This document shows, piece after piece, positions 21,801 through 32,359 of a stretch of DNA of 64,000 nt (position 1 is its first letter; the number at the start of each line of letters is the position of its first letter). Below the pieces are notes generated by a model that was not told where the DNA came from, did no database searches, and was given only the letters and a program-made list of their open reading frames with translations. Position numbers and translations under genes: made by a program. The DNA comes from Emydura subglobosa (Eukaryota > Chordata > Testudines > Chelidae), in assembly GCA_007922225.1 (NCBI GenBank), contig ML679972.1, positions 38,043,121 to 38,107,120 of the forward strand, read 5' to 3'.

Positions 21801-22054
21801 TCCCAGCCTGGTAGATAAGGACTGTAATAGTCTCTCCCCCCCGCCCAGCCCAGGCAGCTGGAGGGTCCCAGCGCAGTGAGCCCAGACTGGGCGGGGATGA
21901 AGATTTTGGTCCGTGCCCAGGGCCTTGTTCTCTGGCAGCTCCTGCGTTCAGGCGTCCCGCTGAGCAGGGCCAGAGCCCGGCTGGTGTGCGGCTGGCAGAT
22001 CTCCCCGCGTGTTGCGGGGAAGGCTGAGGGCTCCGTAGGGGCGATGTGCTCCTT

Positions 22055-22225
22055 AAGGCGGCGCTGGTCCTAGCGCAAGGGGGCACCGTGCTGCAGGGAG
22101 TGGGGTGGGGACTCAGCAGGGGGCGCTCTCCCCTGCTGTCAGTGCTGTCCCCAATACCCCAGTGCGGCACTAGGGGGCATCGTGCTGCAGGGAGCCAGGC
22201 AGAAGCTCACTAGGGGGGCGCCATG
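22055..22225 (+). repeat. CTCF-motif dispersed repeat, tandem copies
   Basis: GTGCTGCAGGGAGTGGGGTG, TCAGCAGGGGGCGCT at 22113-22127, CCCAGTGCGGCACTAGGGGG, then CACTAGGGGGGCGCC. Two to three ~100-bp units. Confidence 0.65.
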
Positions 22226-23154
22226 TTCTCTTAGTTGATGCAGCCCTGACTTTTTTTGGCCCATGTGTAATATCTAGGTCGTGCCCTGTCGCTAAAGACC
22301 CCTGGCACGATTAGGTCTGTCCCTGCCCGTGACCATCCTCGACCCAATAGTCACGTATCTCATTGCCCCGGATCTGTCTGGCCAGGGTCCCCTCTCCCAC
22401 AGCCAGGACTGTCCCTGGGACTCCTCTGTTGGGGACAGATCTATAGCAACCCCTCTGCCCTCCCCCAGAGGGGATCAGAGCTGCTCTGACATGGGGTGCG
22501 TTATGTCACCCTCTAGTGGCCCCCAGCGGGACTGCAATTGGAAACCCACTCAATTCCATTTGTGTCCGGTTTCCTTTGGTTTGGGGCCCGGTGCATTTAT
22601 ATTTCCTGGCCCCGGGTTCAAGTGGAGCCAGGAATTCTCCCCGGCATCCATCCCAAGACAGCAAGCGCCTGAGAGGCAATGGGCTCAAAGGTCTCCCACG
22701 TTACAGCCAGCTTCCTGTCAACCACGAGGCAGGGCCCTGGCGAGCTGGGGTGGGAGGCAGTGGGTTCTGTCTTTCAGGATGCCGGGGGCCAGGCAACTAT
22801 AATATTTCTTGTCACTCCCATTAGGGGGCCTTTGGGTCGCCAGGCCTGACTGCTGCTGCTATTATGTGTTAATTTATTTCCAGAGTGCCCTGCTTTCCAG
22901 GGCCCTTTGCCAACACGGTAGGGCCAGGGTCTGGTCGTAGCTTCGCCACGATCGATCTGGAGTCACCCCTGAAGTCAGTGGGGTCAGGGCTAGAGTCTGG
23001 TCTCGGCTCCGAGACGCTCGGTGGGAGCCCTGCAAATTGTCCCATGGAGCCTCGTGAAGGTGGCTGCAGAGCCACAAGCTGACATAGCCACAATGCCATG
23101 GCCAGTAAGTCTGTCCCCCGGCTGGCCACGCTGCAGAAGAACAGGGCTCTTCTG

Positions 23155-23240
23155 CCAGAGATGCAGGGGGCTCAGTAGGGGGCGCTCTCCTTTCCCAGTC
23201 AGTGTGGCCCCCCAATGGCGCTAGGGGGTGCTGTTACCAC
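23155..23240 (+). repeat. CTCF-motif dispersed repeat
   Basis: TCAGTAGGGGGCGCT at 23172-23186, CCCAGTCAGTGTGGCCCCCC and GGCGCTAGGGGGTGCTG. The same order as at 22.1 kb. Confidence 0.65.
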
Positions 23241-23449
23241 ATTTTGTCCACCCGAGTCCCCCCCAAGTACCTTGTCAACAGGGCATGGGGTTGTTTTTCG
23301 TGCCCTGTTTTGGAATGGGGGTGGGGAGATGAGTTTGCCTGTTTAAATAGCCTGTTAAATAGCTGCCGGCCCCTTGCCCCAGGAATGTCCAGGCTTCCCG
23401 GGGATGGGGGGGAAAGGGGAGAAGCAATCCATGTTGAAACTGATGCTGG

Positions 23450-23680
23450 GCTCTATGACTTGCTTGAGTTTGCACAGAGTGGGAGAGCTGGGAATAGCTC
23501 CCACAAAATATCTCCCTTCCCCTCCCACTCTAACCACTAGCCCCGCTTCCCTCCCACTCCACCAGAGATGGGAACAGAACCCAGGAGTCCTGGCTCCCAG
23601 CCCCAGCTGTAACCTCTAGCCCCTACTCCTCTCCCAGGGCTGGGAATAGAGCCCAGAACTCCTGGATCCCAGACCCACCT
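23450..23680 (-). repeat. SINE heads in tandem (minus)
   Basis: Three antisense heads: TCTAACCACTAGCCCCGCTT, GAACCCAGGAGTCCTGGCTC, CCCAGAACTCCTGGATCCCA. Confidence 0.75.
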
Positions 23681-24053
23681 TGCTCAACCTTCCTCCTGCC
23701 CGCTGTTCTCCTACGTCTTTTCTGCCTTTGCCTCAGGCTGGAACAGGTGAGGTGGGAGCTCCTTGCCTTTGCAGGCCGGTTTCCCCCCCCACACCATTGA
23801 AATAAAGATCCCCTGGTCCGAGGGGGGTCGGCGGGTCCCCGTGCTCATTAGACGCCCCTTGCTGGGGAAATCTTTGCAGCGGTGTGAATGAGGGGGTGAG
23901 TCGAACACCCCGATTCCTTAGTCCAGGTCACGGAGCCTTTAGGGGCCAGATCCCCAACTGGAGTGGACTGGGTTAGCCCCACTGGAGTCATTCCCTGCAG
24001 CACGGCAACCCCTAGAGCTGGGCTGGAGTTTTGGGTGTCAGCACGGCTTAGAG

Positions 24054-24077
24054 GGCAGGGCAGGGCAGGGCAGGGCA
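24054..24077. repeat. (GGCAG)n microsatellite
   Basis: GGGCAGGGCAGGGCAGGGCA. Confidence 0.9.
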
Positions 24078-24104
24078 GCCCTTCTACCCTCACGGTGGTG
24101 CCAG

Positions 24105-24235
24105 CCCTGAGTGTGAAGGGAGAGCGCCCCCTGCTGGCCCCCCTGCTCCCTGCAGCATGGTGCCCCCTAGTGCTGCACTGGGGTATTGGGGTCAGCCCTG
24201 ACTCCAAGGGGAACGCGTCCCCTGCTGAGGTCCCC
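24105..24235 (-). repeat. CTCF-motif dispersed repeat, minus copy
   Basis: AGCGCCCCCTGCTGG at 24123-24137 (exact CCAGCAGGGGGCGCT on the minus strand), CTCCCTGCAGCATGGTGCCC, CTAGTGCTGCACTGGGGTAT. Confidence 0.7.
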
Positions 24236-24469
24236 CACCCCTGTTTTTGTCATCCTCTGAGGGCTCCCACCCGAGCTCCGAGCCAGGCGAGCTCTGCAGG
24301 GTGGATCTCCAGCCCCCGTGGGAGCCAGCGGCAAGGGGAAGCTGCTTGTGGCTCCCTACGGCGAGGTCAGCCATAGCACCTCACCCCTACCCTTCTGCAC
24401 TCCAGTCACAGGCAAGCTCTCCCCTTGCAGCAGCGCAGCTCCTGTAGGGACAGGAGGTCTGGGACCTAG

Positions 24470-24605
24470 GCTGGGTTGGGCCGGGAAATGCAGGGCAGGG
24501 CTAGGCTGGCTGGGGTTGTGTTCTGCTGTGCTGTACTGGACCAAATGCGCAGTACTGGAGCTGTACTGGACTGGGCCATGCTGGGCTGTACTGGGTTGGG
24601 CGTCT
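24470..24605. repeat. Degenerate 'ctgtactgggctggg' minisatellite
   Basis: Repeated GGGCTGG/CTGTACTGGA words of about 10-20 bp spacing. The rest of 24606-25439 shows nothing recognisable except a SINE-tail fragment near 25005-25030. Confidence 0.6.
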
Positions 24606-25439
24606 CCCAGGGAGAGCTTGTGACATGGCCCGAGCAAAAGTCGAGAGGCTTTTGGATGCCCTCTCACCCCAGAATCCCGGAGCAGCAAAACCTGGCGGGA
24701 AAAGCCCATCTGTCTGTCCAGCCACCCTTCCTTGCTGTGTCTCTTGCCTCATGTGAGCTGAAGGGTCCCCTCCCCCGTCACCTGGCCCCTCATGCCCTTG
24801 TTTGCACGGGTACAAGATAGGTGTGAGATGCTTCCAGATGAGCACAGGAGGGATTGGCGGGAGGGGGGGGGTAGATAAGTGTGCGAGGGGCAGGTTGAGG
24901 GGAGGAAGGTCTGGGGAAGAGGGTCTAAGATGCCCACCAGAGGTCAAAGCATGAGGGGGGCAAATCCCAGATTCCCAGCAGTGTCAATTCCCCACACCCC
25001 CATGGTGTTAGGTGCGGTACATGTTTATGTCAATCAGGGAATCACTCAAGAGGGTTAAAACTGGCAGTGGAAGCCCCACTGAGTCTCCTTTCTCAGGCCT
25101 TGAAGCGGTCAATGGGTGTTAACTCTGAAACCTAGTGATGTCTGCTAGAACCTTATGAACCATTTCACTGCTGAGCCTTTTAGTGAGAACATCCAACTAA
25201 TGTGCCTGTCCCAATCCCATTCCCCGTTTGCTGAGAGCCCCCCACTCCCTGAAACCCTTGCACTGCACTTCGGCTTTGTCTGGAGTGTGCAAAACCGAAC
25301 CGTTTGGGTGCTGTCAAACCACTGGGGTGTTGAACTGAACTAAATAACGCTGGGCTCGCAGCACGCATTGTATTACTGACTAGGGTAGTGAGTTCACTGC
25401 AACGCTGCTTTGATTAATTTCCTTGAAGCTGCTACTGCT

Positions 25440-25760
25440 ACAGAATTTCTGATGATGGATAGATGGATAGAGAGGTAGCTAGATATTCTGATTCTAGCGT
25501 TCCTAGGTGCTGCAGGAATGCTAGCTATAAAGAGCAAAGGAGAAATTGGATAGAGGCGTACCTAAGGGATTGGATAGCATTTGGGAGGCACTGTGGAAGG
25601 ATGAATGGGGAGAAGGGTAGACGGATAAAGAGCTGGACTGGTGGATGGATGGGTAGGTAGAGCAATGGATAACTATTGTGGATGGTTGGAGAGGGATGGA
25701 TGGATGGACAGAAAGATGGAGAGATACCGAGGCTGGGTGGCTGTGCAGGAGGGCAGATGG
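25440..25760. repeat. GGAT/GATA minisatellite
   Basis: GATGGATAGATGGATAGAG and GGATGGATGGATGGACAGA with intervening diverged sequence. Confidence 0.85.
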
Positions 25761-26284
25761 ATCCCCAAGTGGGCGCATAGAAGGGATTCACGGACAGACA
25801 ATGTCTACAAGCATTGGAAGGGTGGAAGTGACACAGCTGCTGTCATGAGTTGCTGCCGTCAATTAGACCTGAGCCTTCCAGTGCTTAAAGTGCCAGCCTC
25901 CAGCCGCCTGTGGCAGTAGGCTGTTATCCCCAGCTGGACCAGGCCGAGAGCAGATGCACAACACCCACTGCAGAACAGCAGGCGGGGAAGGGGCAATTGA
26001 GGGTCGGCCAATGGGCAGAGGGGATGTAAGCTGGGGTTTATTCGTGCTGTTGCTTGTTGTCTGTGTCACGGTAGAACCGAGGGACCAGCGTCGGGAATCA
26101 GGGCCCGTTGTTCAGGGCACTGTACAAACACACAGCTGAGGGGTGGGTGTGATTCCTCCTGCAGGAGAGCAGGCACGGGGAAAACATGGTTGGTCTCTGG
26201 AGCTGCCCCTGGGCAGAATGAGATTGCCCAGGTACCAAAAGTGGCGGGGTCTGCAGGGGCCCAGCAGGAGCCCCAAGATGAAAT
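25761..26284. other. Gene-free; SINE-tail remnant at 26065-26130
   Basis: GTAGAACCGAGGGACCAGCG and GTTGTTCAGGGCACTGTACA are decayed tail pieces. Nothing else is recognised. Confidence 0.4.
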
Positions 26285-26475
26285 GGCTGGAGATCAGGAT
26301 AGCACCTAGGAGCCCCAGCTGGGGACCAGGCCCCTATCGTGTCAGGTGCTGTACATGTTTATGGTGTATTAATGTAGCGCCAAGGTGCCCTAGTCGTGCC
26401 CCAAGACCCCAGGCGCTAGGTGCTGTACAAACCCAGAACACTTGGCCAGTCCCTGCCCCAGTGATCTCACGATCC
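26285..26475 (-). repeat. SINE-tail units, two in tandem (minus)
   Basis: GATAGCACCTAGGAGCCCCA, ATCGTGTCAGGTGCTGTACA, TTAATGTAGCGCCAAGGTGC, GTGCTGTACAAACCCAGAAC, CAGTCCCTGCCCCAGTGATC. It ends about 150 bp before the candidate exon. Confidence 0.8.
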
Positions 26476-26626
26476 AAGGACCATTGTTCTTCTGTGAGCC
26501 ACCTGCCACGGGGCGGGCCATTCCCCACCTCTCTATGCCTCCTCCCCCCCAGACTTGGGGGAGGGGCAGTGAGGGGGCAGGCAGGATGGCTGCTGACACA
26601 TCTCTCTCACTCTCTGTCTCCCTCAG

Positions 26627-26684
26627 GCAGTGGCGGCGGAGGCCCACTCACCCGGTGGGAGACGCGATGAATTCCTGAGGAGAG
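26627..26684 (+). other. LRFN1: Candidate noncoding 5' exon of LRFN1 (58 bp) with a 3-codon uORF
   Basis: A long pyrimidine tract (about 26600-26624) ends CCCTCAG; the next 58 bases start GCAGTGGCGGCGGAGG and end GGAGAG before GTAATT, a good donor. No other sequence between here and the acceptor at 32325 looks as exon-like by eye. The segment contains ATGAATTCCTGA (26667-26678), a minimal upstream ORF. Assignment to LRFN1 is inference from position and strand. Confidence 0.4.
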
Positions 26685-26689
26685 GTAAT

Positions 26690-27239
26690 TGCCACCAGGG
26701 GCTAACATGGGTGGGGGGCAGATAGGGGAAGGGGGCTCGTCCAGATTTGGGGTGCGAGCGTGGCCTGAGATGGACCCGGATTGCACAGGGCGACCCCAAG
26801 ACAGCCGGGCTGTGCTTGTGAGGGCGCGTTGGGTGCGAAGAGCAGCGCAGAGACGCGCTGAGCGAGCGCAGACCCTGTTACAACCGGCACCGTGCCGAGA
26901 GGGCGGGTTAGCGCCGCGTTGGGCACGTCCTGATGAACCTGTGCAGGGCACGACGGCCCGGGGAGCCTCCCAGGCGCCGCTCTGAGAAACAAGGTGCATC
27001 CGCACCGAGTTAGTCACTGGGGTGACCCCTGGCAAGTGGGTGCATGACAAGATCCGCCTCTGTGTCCTGTCTGCAGAGAACCGGGGTGGGTACAGCCCTG
27101 CCTTGGCGGCGTTAGCTAAAGCCACAGCCACGCGTGCGTCTAGCGCTGGAGAACCCTCATTCAGTCCCCGGGGTGCCAGCCGTGGTGCTGGGCATCCTGC
27201 AAATACCTTAAAACACTGTCCTTACTGATTATTGGAATT
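26690..27239. other. Gene-free, CpG-moderate
   Basis: GAGGGCGCGTTGGGTGCGAA and GACGCGCTGAGCGAGCGC are locally CpG-dense (26750-26960). No exon is seen. Confidence 0.35.
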
Positions 27240-27480
27240 TGCTTCTGGCCCCCATTGTGCCAGGTGCTGTACGTTTTTATTGCTATTAGGTGTATTACAG
27301 TCGCAACCAGGCACTCCAGTGGTGAACCAAATCCTCATGGGGCCGGGTTCTGTACATTTTTATTGCTATTAGTTGTATTATGGTAGTACCCAGGCACCCT
27401 CCACTCCTAGACCAGGGCGTTAGGTGCTGTACGGACACAACACAAGAACAGGCCCTGCCCCAAAGACAAGGCAGCCCAAG
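27240..27480 (-). repeat. Tandem SINE-tail array (minus), about 2.5 units
   Basis: Repeats of TTGTGCCAGGTGCTGTACG, TTTTTATTGCTATTAGGTGT and ATTACAG(T/A)CGCA at ~95-bp spacing. Confidence 0.8.
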
Positions 27481-27789
27481 GTCAGCAGGATGCAGGGTTG
27501 TGTCTTGGGGCAGAAGACGGGGACAGGTTTGTTAGGAGGATCCTTTCCCTCTTAGCCCCCCAACTGATCGGTGCCACAATAAGCAGCCCGACGGTCCCTC
27601 AAATGGGGCTGCTGAGGGAGACACCGACAGGGCATGAAATGATGGCACAGAGACGACACGGGGGGAGGGGGGGATAACCTGCTTCAGAGGCCCTCAGACA
27701 GCCGGACAGTGGCTGCCTATCTAGCTCTGTACCGGGCAGCACGGGCGGCTCTTCCAAGGCTGGCAGCCCGGAGTCAAAGGGGACCCTAA

Positions 27790-28215
27790 TCCTGCGACGT
27801 TCCTCTGCTTGTCTGTAGGAGGAGTTAATCCAAATGAACTTTTCAAGTGGATTAGTTAAATGGAATTGCACCCCCATGTGGACGCTCGGATTCAGAACTA
27901 AAGGGGCCTTAATTCAGTTTAGCTTCATTCAATTCTAAAGCAACTCCTCGAGGAGGAGTCTTTTGTGCCATCCCGGAGCATTCCTCCTGCCCCCCACTGT
28001 GATGTCTGCAGTACAGGTGCTATGACACACAGCCACACCATCCATTTCCATCCCTCCGGGGACAGCGCCCGCTCCCTCCTCTGCCTCATTGCTCTGCTAG
28101 CTGGTGTTTAGTGCAATTGCAGTATTGTGCCTACAGACGAATGCCAGAGCCGCTGCGAGGAGCCGCTAGCTCCCACTTCCAGCTCATTAGCCCAATTAAT
28201 TTTTCATAAGGGCCT
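27790..28215. promoter_or_regulatory. Possible conserved noncoding block
   Basis: Two repeat-free stretches: GGAGTTAATCCAAATGAAC to CCTTAATTCAGTTTAGCTTC (27816-27935), and GTTTAGTGCAATTGCAGTAT to GCCCAATTAATTTTTCATAA (28105-28208). Rich in TAAT and ATTA words within a GC-rich region about 4 kb upstream of LRFN1's coding exon. Conservation untested. Confidence 0.25.
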
Positions 28216-28309
28216 AACTCCAGCACTCAGGGCTGCAGACAGCTGTGTACCAGCTCGGGGGGGGAGCCCCCCAGGAAAGAACCACAGACCCCACTCTAGC
28301 TATGGAAGG

Positions 28310-28445
28310 GTGGGGACGCTGGATAGAGCAGTGGGGCTGGGAGTCAGGAGATCTCGGTTCTGGTCCCACTTCTGTGGGGGGAGTTAGGTCTAGTGGCTAG
28401 AGCAGGGGGGGGCTGGGAGTCAGGACGCCTGGGTTCTATTCCTAA
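28310..28445 (+). repeat. SINE heads in tandem
   Basis: GGGAGTCAGGAGATCTCGGT, GGTCTAGTGGCTAGAGC and GGACGCCTGGGTTCTATTCC. Confidence 0.75.
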
Positions 28446-29509
28446 ATATAGCACCTGAGAACAGCTGGATGGACCCCAATAATGGGGCTGTCCCTCAGCA
28501 CTGCTGGGCCCAGGAAGGGGTTATGCCAGCAGAAGGCACGGACGGCTCTTGTCTGCCACTCTGACCTCCCCGCCAGAATACAAGTCCTGCCATCGCTGTA
28601 TGGGGAATCTCCCCATCACAATAGTAGCCAGCAGGGTTCTATTCCCCTGCGCCACAATAAAAGCCCCACTAATGCTCTCTTTCACACACACCCCCGCCGG
28701 CAATGGGGCAGTCCTGCCTGTGCTATAATTAGCTGCCTGCCAGTCTAAGAGCCCGGACTAACTGGGGTCCGGTGCCAGCCTGAGAAATGCCTGGGCCTCA
28801 TCAAAGGGCAGAGAATGCCATGGGGGTGGGGGAGGAACCATGGGAAGTAAGTGACCCTGGTCTGGGGGCACTCCCGGGAGTCAGCGCTCTGCCCCGAGCA
28901 GCCAGACTGTACAGGAGCCCCACAGTGGGTGGGAGCTAAGCCCAGGAGGTGGGTGAAGAGGAATCTGAGCAGGGTGGACAAACGGCTGTTTGTTTATCTG
29001 GTTTGTTACCCCGGGAGGGGATTGCACGCCGAGAGTGACCCAGCCGGAGAGCTGAGGCTGGGCAAAGACAGAAAACCTGGGTGAGGGGAAACTGAGGCAG
29101 GGTGTGGCTGCAGTTTGGCCAGCAGAGGCTGCTCCAAAGCAGCCCAACCTGTAATTAATTAAAGCCCCGGCAATGCCCTTTATAACTCCGGTCTCCCCCC
29201 ATGATAAGGAGCTGGGAGGGGGTACTTGGGGTAGCGGGGGGTGGTGTCTCTGGCTCCCAGCTGTGCGGAGGGGCTGCGGCTGAACAGCTGTGCTTAGCGG
29301 TGCAGTGATTGTGGCCTCCTCCCCACCCCCCTTCATTTTTCTCTCTCTTCCTCTCCATTTCTCTCTCGCCCGGTGTAATTGATTCTCATCTCCTCGGGGA
29401 GAGCAAGAGAGAGAAAGGCTCAGAGCTGGCCGCTGACTTCGATCCACATCTGCCTGGCAACAGCAGGGGCTGCGTTTGTCTGCACACAGGGGGGGCGTGT
29501 TCTGGAGTT
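28446..29509. other. Gene-free, mixed composition
   Basis: Includes an AT-type stretch CCTGTAATTAATTAAAGCCC (29147) and a pyrimidine tract TTTTTCTCTCTCTTCCTCTC (29335) without a convincing exon after it. Confidence 0.35.
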
Positions 29510-29970
29510 CAGATTGGGAGGGGAGTGGGGTATAGGGGTTAGAGCAGCAGGGCTGGGAGCCAGGACTCCTGGGTTCTCTCTCTGGGAGGGAAACGGGGTA
29601 TAGGAGTTAGAGCTGTGGGGCTGGGAGCCAGGACTCCTGGGTTCTCTCCCTGGCTCTGGGAGGGGAGTGTGGTCTAGTGGTTAGAGCCAAAGCGACTGGC
29701 AGCCGGGTTCCCTGCGTTGCGTTCTGGTTTTAATGGCACTGCTCAACACCCAGCATGTGTTTAAGAGCTTTTCTGGATCTGGGCATGGCAGCTGCATGTG
29801 AGTGGCAGGATGGTGCCATGATTGGCGCACTACAGTCTCTGCCCCTCCTCCCCCGATGTGCCTCCTTGAGCAGCCGCTCTGCGCCTCAGTTTCCCCATCT
29901 GCACAATGGGGATCGTAGCCGCTGTGAGGATAAATACACTGCAGACTGGGAGGTGCTCGCATACTACAGT
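29510..29970 (+). repeat. SINE with three tandem heads and a MIR core
   Basis: Three copies of GGGAGCCAGGACTCCTGGGT, GTCTAGTGGTTAGAGCC, then core GCGCCTCAGTTTCCCCATCT and ATACACTGCAGACTGGGAG at the end. Confidence 0.8.
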
Positions 29971-30284
29971 TAGGAGGGCCAGAGCTCCAGCCCTGTGTAT
30001 GTGACTCCTCTTACAACGGCAGCTCCTCAGTGGGGTTAATAGCCTCCAAGGTGAAGGCAAGCTGAGCTTCGCTTTCTCCTTTGTGAGGACACTTACCGGT
30101 AAAAATTCCAGCCCCCTCCCTCCATTGCAGCGTGTCTGCTGCTTTCTATTTCCTCCCCCGAACTGCCTCTGACACAAGTCAATGGTACAGCCAGCGGGGG
30201 CTAGGAATTTGCTCCCCCAGAGCTCAAACGGCAGCAGTCTGGAGCAGGGTGGCCAGTGCGTGGTTGAGGGTGAAACTTCCCGGC

Positions 30285-30500
30285 TCCCTGTGTTGGATTA
30301 TTATTGTGTGGCACCTAGAGACCCCAGGGGTCGGGCCGGGCACTGCGCAGACTCTAAGTGAGAGACAATCCCCGCCCCAAAGAACTCACAGTCTCCACAG
30401 CTAAAGGCTGGGTGGGGAAACTGAGGCAGAGTAGTGAGAGAGGCCAGACTGGAATCCAGGTGTCCTGAGCTCTTCCGTACTGGGTCACAATTTCTCTCAA
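30285..30500 (-). repeat. MIR-like/CORE SINE (minus)
   Basis: GGATTATTATTGTGTGGCAC, CGCCCCAAAGAACTCACAG, GGGGAAACTGAGGCAGAGTA and antisense head ATCCAGGTGTCCTGAGC. Confidence 0.8.
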
Positions 30501-30529
30501 GTGTAACCTTATTTCGGAGCAGCTGCTTG

Positions 30530-30680
30530 GCCCAGCGGGAAGGGCCCCTGGCTGGCATAGAAGACACCTGAGTTCTAATCCTGGCTCCCCACTCTTTTTG
30601 TGCCTCGGTTTCTCCATGTGCAAAATGGAGATACTGGTGGCAATCTCCTTGGTCAAGCATTTGAGGGCCTATGGTTTGCA
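30530..30680 (+). repeat. MIR-like SINE
   Basis: GACACCTGAGTTCTAATCCT, TGCCTCGGTTTCTCCATGTG, AAAATGGAGATACTGGTGG. Confidence 0.75.
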
Positions 30681-31379
30681 GTGGGACTCCCCTTAGTTTG
30701 GTGGGGGTGATTCTGTGAGATTTTAGATATCCCCAGGGGACTGGGACCCTGCAGACAGCCAGGAGTTACTGAGTGTGTGTGAGTATGACAGAAAATTCCC
30801 ACTTCATCCCAGTCCATTGCCCCAGAAGTGGGGGAACTCTCTGACGTGGCTTGGCAGGACTGGGAGGCATCAAGTCACAGCTATGACTGAAGGGCTTGGT
30901 GGGGAAACTGAGGCAGAGCAGCTATGACGCCACAGTGTGTAGGCCCAAAGGAACCTTGTATTTGAGGCTCTGAAAATTTCCCAGTTATTCCTGTTTGAGG
31001 ATTTCCCAAAGGAGGTAGAGATTTTTTTTTAACGGCATCTTCACATCTAATTGTTGACTGGTCTCAAGGTAATTCTATTATTCAGTAGCTAACGGTGGTG
31101 CGCAGAGGACTCGACAGAGATCAGAAGGGTCCCCTTTGTGCCAGGCGCCGCACAGCTGCTGACTGAGATCGGGGGGCCCCATTTGCACACAAAGATCAGG
31201 AAATGGCTGTGCCAACGGCACTCATTGTCATTGGTGAATTGAAGGGCACACAGAGCCTGCAACGTACAGCCCAATCACGGGCCAGGATTAGAAATGGAAT
31301 TTGTGTAGAATGATTAATTCCCCAGGACAGGGTGTTAGGGCCAGTCAGACAACACAATCACAGTGGGCTTTTCTGACTT
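30681..31379. other. Gene-free; SINE-tail remnant at 31100-31170
   Basis: GACAGAGATCAGAAGGGTCC and GTGCCAGGCGCCGCACAG only. Confidence 0.4.
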
Positions 31380-31730
31380 TAAAATCTATGAAAAATAGAG
31401 ATGGGAGAGGGAGATGTTGAAAAAATCGTTCTCATTTTGGGGGTTTTTTTAAATTGAAAATGTTTCATTTCTTTCCATGTTTGAAGATTTTCCAAAAATG
31501 ATTTTTTTGGAGTCTAATTCTGGGATTTCCCCCCTCCAAAAAAAGTTTCTTTATTTGCTTTTTTAACATCTCATTTTGGAACATGACAAACCGTGCCAAT
31601 TTTTTTTTTTAAATTATATTTTCTCAGCAAAACGACAAACAATTGACCAATAAAACAAAACAAAATACAAAAAACTTTCAGGAGGGGGGGGGGGGGGAAT
31701 GAGGTTGGTGTTTTGGGGCTTGAAAAATTC
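31380..31730. repeat. AT-rich degenerate repeat with poly-T and poly-G tracts
   Basis: GAAAATGTTTCATTTCTTTC, TTTCCAAAAATGATTTTTTT and a GGAGGGGGGGGGGGGGG run at 31682. Confidence 0.45.
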
Positions 31731-32326
31731 CAAGCAAATCGAGCATGAGGAAGTGATCTGTGGGTTTTGACCGTGTTGCCAACTCTCACGCTTTTATCCC
31801 AAGCCTCTCAATGACCGGGTTTTTTTCCCTTCAGTTGCTATGTCTTGGAACCGTGAGAACCTGCAAGGATTCAAGCTTTCATTTAAAAATAAGTAAGGTG
31901 GGAGTTATAGAGAAAAGCGTGGCAAAGTCTGGAAAACCAGGAGCTGAATGAAAAAAAGAATCTGTTGTCAATGTAGTTTAGTTTAAACCCTCATGATTTT
32001 CAAGCAAGATCTCATGATTTTTCTAGAGGCTCATGATTTGCCACTCTTGGTGATACTGGGGTGGGGCTAGCCACAGAAAGATCCAGGGGGCATCACTATT
32101 TTTTAACACAATGCCCCAAGAGGGGTCTGTCGGTCACAGGCATTGAGCTGAGGGTCTCCCAGCTCCCAGGTGACTGCCACAGGTCGAGCTATAGAACCTG
32201 GGTCCCTCAGGGAACAGACCACAGCAGCCTGAATACCTAGACTGGCTGGGAAAGGGGGACAGTTTTTAGGTAGCGATTTGCCACGGTAGCTTTGCCGCCA
32301 TTGATTTTTGTGCCTCTTGCCTGCAG
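31731..32326. other. Sequence before the LRFN1 coding exon
   Basis: Contains three spaced TCATGATTT words (31991-32040), a degenerate short repeat. No promoter element is recognised; intronic if the upstream exon is real. Confidence 0.35.
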
Positions 32327-32359
32327 CGCCCGGGCAGGGAGGAAGTGAGGGCCAGTACC
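32327..32359 (+). other. LRFN1: LRFN1 5' UTR segment in the first coding exon
   Basis: A pyrimidine-rich tract ending TTGCCTGCAG (AG at 32325-32326) is a strong splice acceptor 33 nt before the ATG. The first coding exon is therefore internal, and at least one noncoding exon and the promoter lie upstream. Seen in sequence; the splicing itself is inferred. Confidence 0.75.

Noticed and set aside
32345..32359. In-frame GTG at 32345 as LRFN1 start
   Set aside because: Non-ATG; the ATG at 32360 has a good Kozak context and immediately precedes the signal peptide.
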